Of a stretch of 64,000 nucleotides of DNA, positions 63,715-64,000 are shown piece after piece. Location: positions 1,116,001 to 1,180,000 of the forward strand of contig NZ_FIZX01000001.1 in assembly GCF_900055185.1 (NCBI RefSeq), in the 5' to 3' direction. The stretch is from Grimontia celer. GTDB taxonomy: Bacteria; Pseudomonadota; Gammaproteobacteria; Enterobacterales; Vibrionaceae. The notes beneath the pieces were generated by a model. It worked only from the letters and a program-made list of their open reading frames with translations, was not told the origin of the DNA and searched no databases. Each line of letters starts with the position of its first letter. The first letter of the stretch is position 1. Made by a program: the position numbers and the translations under genes.

Positions 63715-64000
63715 CATCACTAACGCACAACTGGCTTATGGTGATAACCCGTTGCTGGATGGCGCAGAGTTTATCCTGCAGCAGGGTGAACGGGTTTGTT
63801 TGGTTGGGCGTAATGGCGCTGGTAAATCAACCTTAATGAAGGTGATTCATGGCAACGTCCAACTTGATGACGGCAGCATTAACCGCCAACAAGATCTGAA
63901 GGTTTCCCGCTTAGAGCAGGATCCTCCGCGAGACGCAGAGGGAAGTGTTGTTGATTATGTCGCTGAGGGATTGGCAGAAGTCGGTGCGCAACTCAAAGAG
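63701..64000 (+). CDS. uup: ABC-F ATPase Uup, 3' end outside window
   Basis: The first 100 codons are visible. The Walker A motif GRNGAGKST and the conserved ERVCLVGRNGAGKSTLMK, followed by QDLKVSRLEQDPPRDAEGSV, match the N-terminus of E. coli Uup. Uup is a soluble, duplicated-ATPase ABC-F protein linked to ribosome function and to lower precise excision of transposons. It overlaps the glutaredoxin-like gene by 14 bp and is cut by the window edge. Confidence 0.9.
   Translation, partial: MALINITNAQLAYGDNPLLDGAEFILQQGERVCLVGRNGAGKSTLMKVIHGNVQLDDGSINRQQDLKVSRLEQDPPRDAEGSVVDYVAEGLAEVGAQLKE

Noticed and set aside
1-64000. CRISPR arrays, tRNA or rRNA genes
   Set aside because: No regularly spaced repeats, cloverleaf-forming segments or rRNA-like sequence were seen on reading either strand; a covariance-model search would be the decisive test for tRNAs.

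Overview
This 64 kb window looks like the chromosome of a marine gammaproteobacterium of the Vibrionaceae. The support is gene order and protein family content: cra/fruBKA, msrC-letA-letB-rsmF next to proQ-prc, a 1605-residue NAD-glutamate dehydrogenase beside pepN and a DUF2835 gene, pyrD-zapC-rlmL-glutaredoxin-uup, and Vibrio-type DUF3802 and DUF3334 proteins. A Grimontia, Enterovibrio or Photobacterium relative is my inference; no rRNA or other marker is present to settle it. Coding density is high and most operons end in a clear hairpin plus T-tract terminator.

Layout. 1-7.7 kb: an unrecognised gene cut by the left edge, an atypical SDR/DUF2867 protein, an AttE-AttFG-AttH type ABC export cluster and an aldo/keto reductase. 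7.7-12.5 kb is the accessory part: two small lipoproteins sharing a Cys-rich module, a decayed tyrosine-recombinase tail, a four-helix membrane protein and a run of orphan small genes, one followed by a decayed partial copy of itself. 12.5-17.7 kb: fructose uptake and phosphorylation (fruBKA) divergent from the repressor gene cra, with three Cra operators between them. 17.7-22.3 kb: a minus-strand signalling group of hybrid histidine kinase, CheX-like DUF3334 protein and an unknown helical protein. 22.6-38.6 kb: housekeeping and metabolic genes (DUF3802, tapT, nagK, a GGDEF cyclase, fabH2, a DASS carrier, sanA, maeA, an HrpB-like helicase, a RibD-like reductase, yajQ, a Trp-type DAHP synthase, a stand-alone PEP-synthase C-terminal-like protein, cvfB-like). 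38.8-47.8 kb: rsmF, the LetAB lipid-transport pair, msrC, proQ and prc. 48-64 kb: a secreted protein, pncB, a 280-bp inverted-repeat element, pepN, DUF2835, gdhB, pyrD, zapC, a roughly 1 kb non-coding stretch, rlmL, a glutaredoxin-like gene and the start of uup.

Most of the window is ordinary core genome. The parts most worth a second look are the element with near-perfect terminal inverted repeats and two large internal hairpins placed 19 bp upstream of pncB; the three-gene kinase/CheX-like/unknown operon; the repeated C-x18/19-C lipoprotein module; the integrase tail broken in a G-run; the truncated tandem copy at 11.85 kb; and the long gap between zapC and rlmL. I found no CRISPR array, tRNA, rRNA or complete mobile element.
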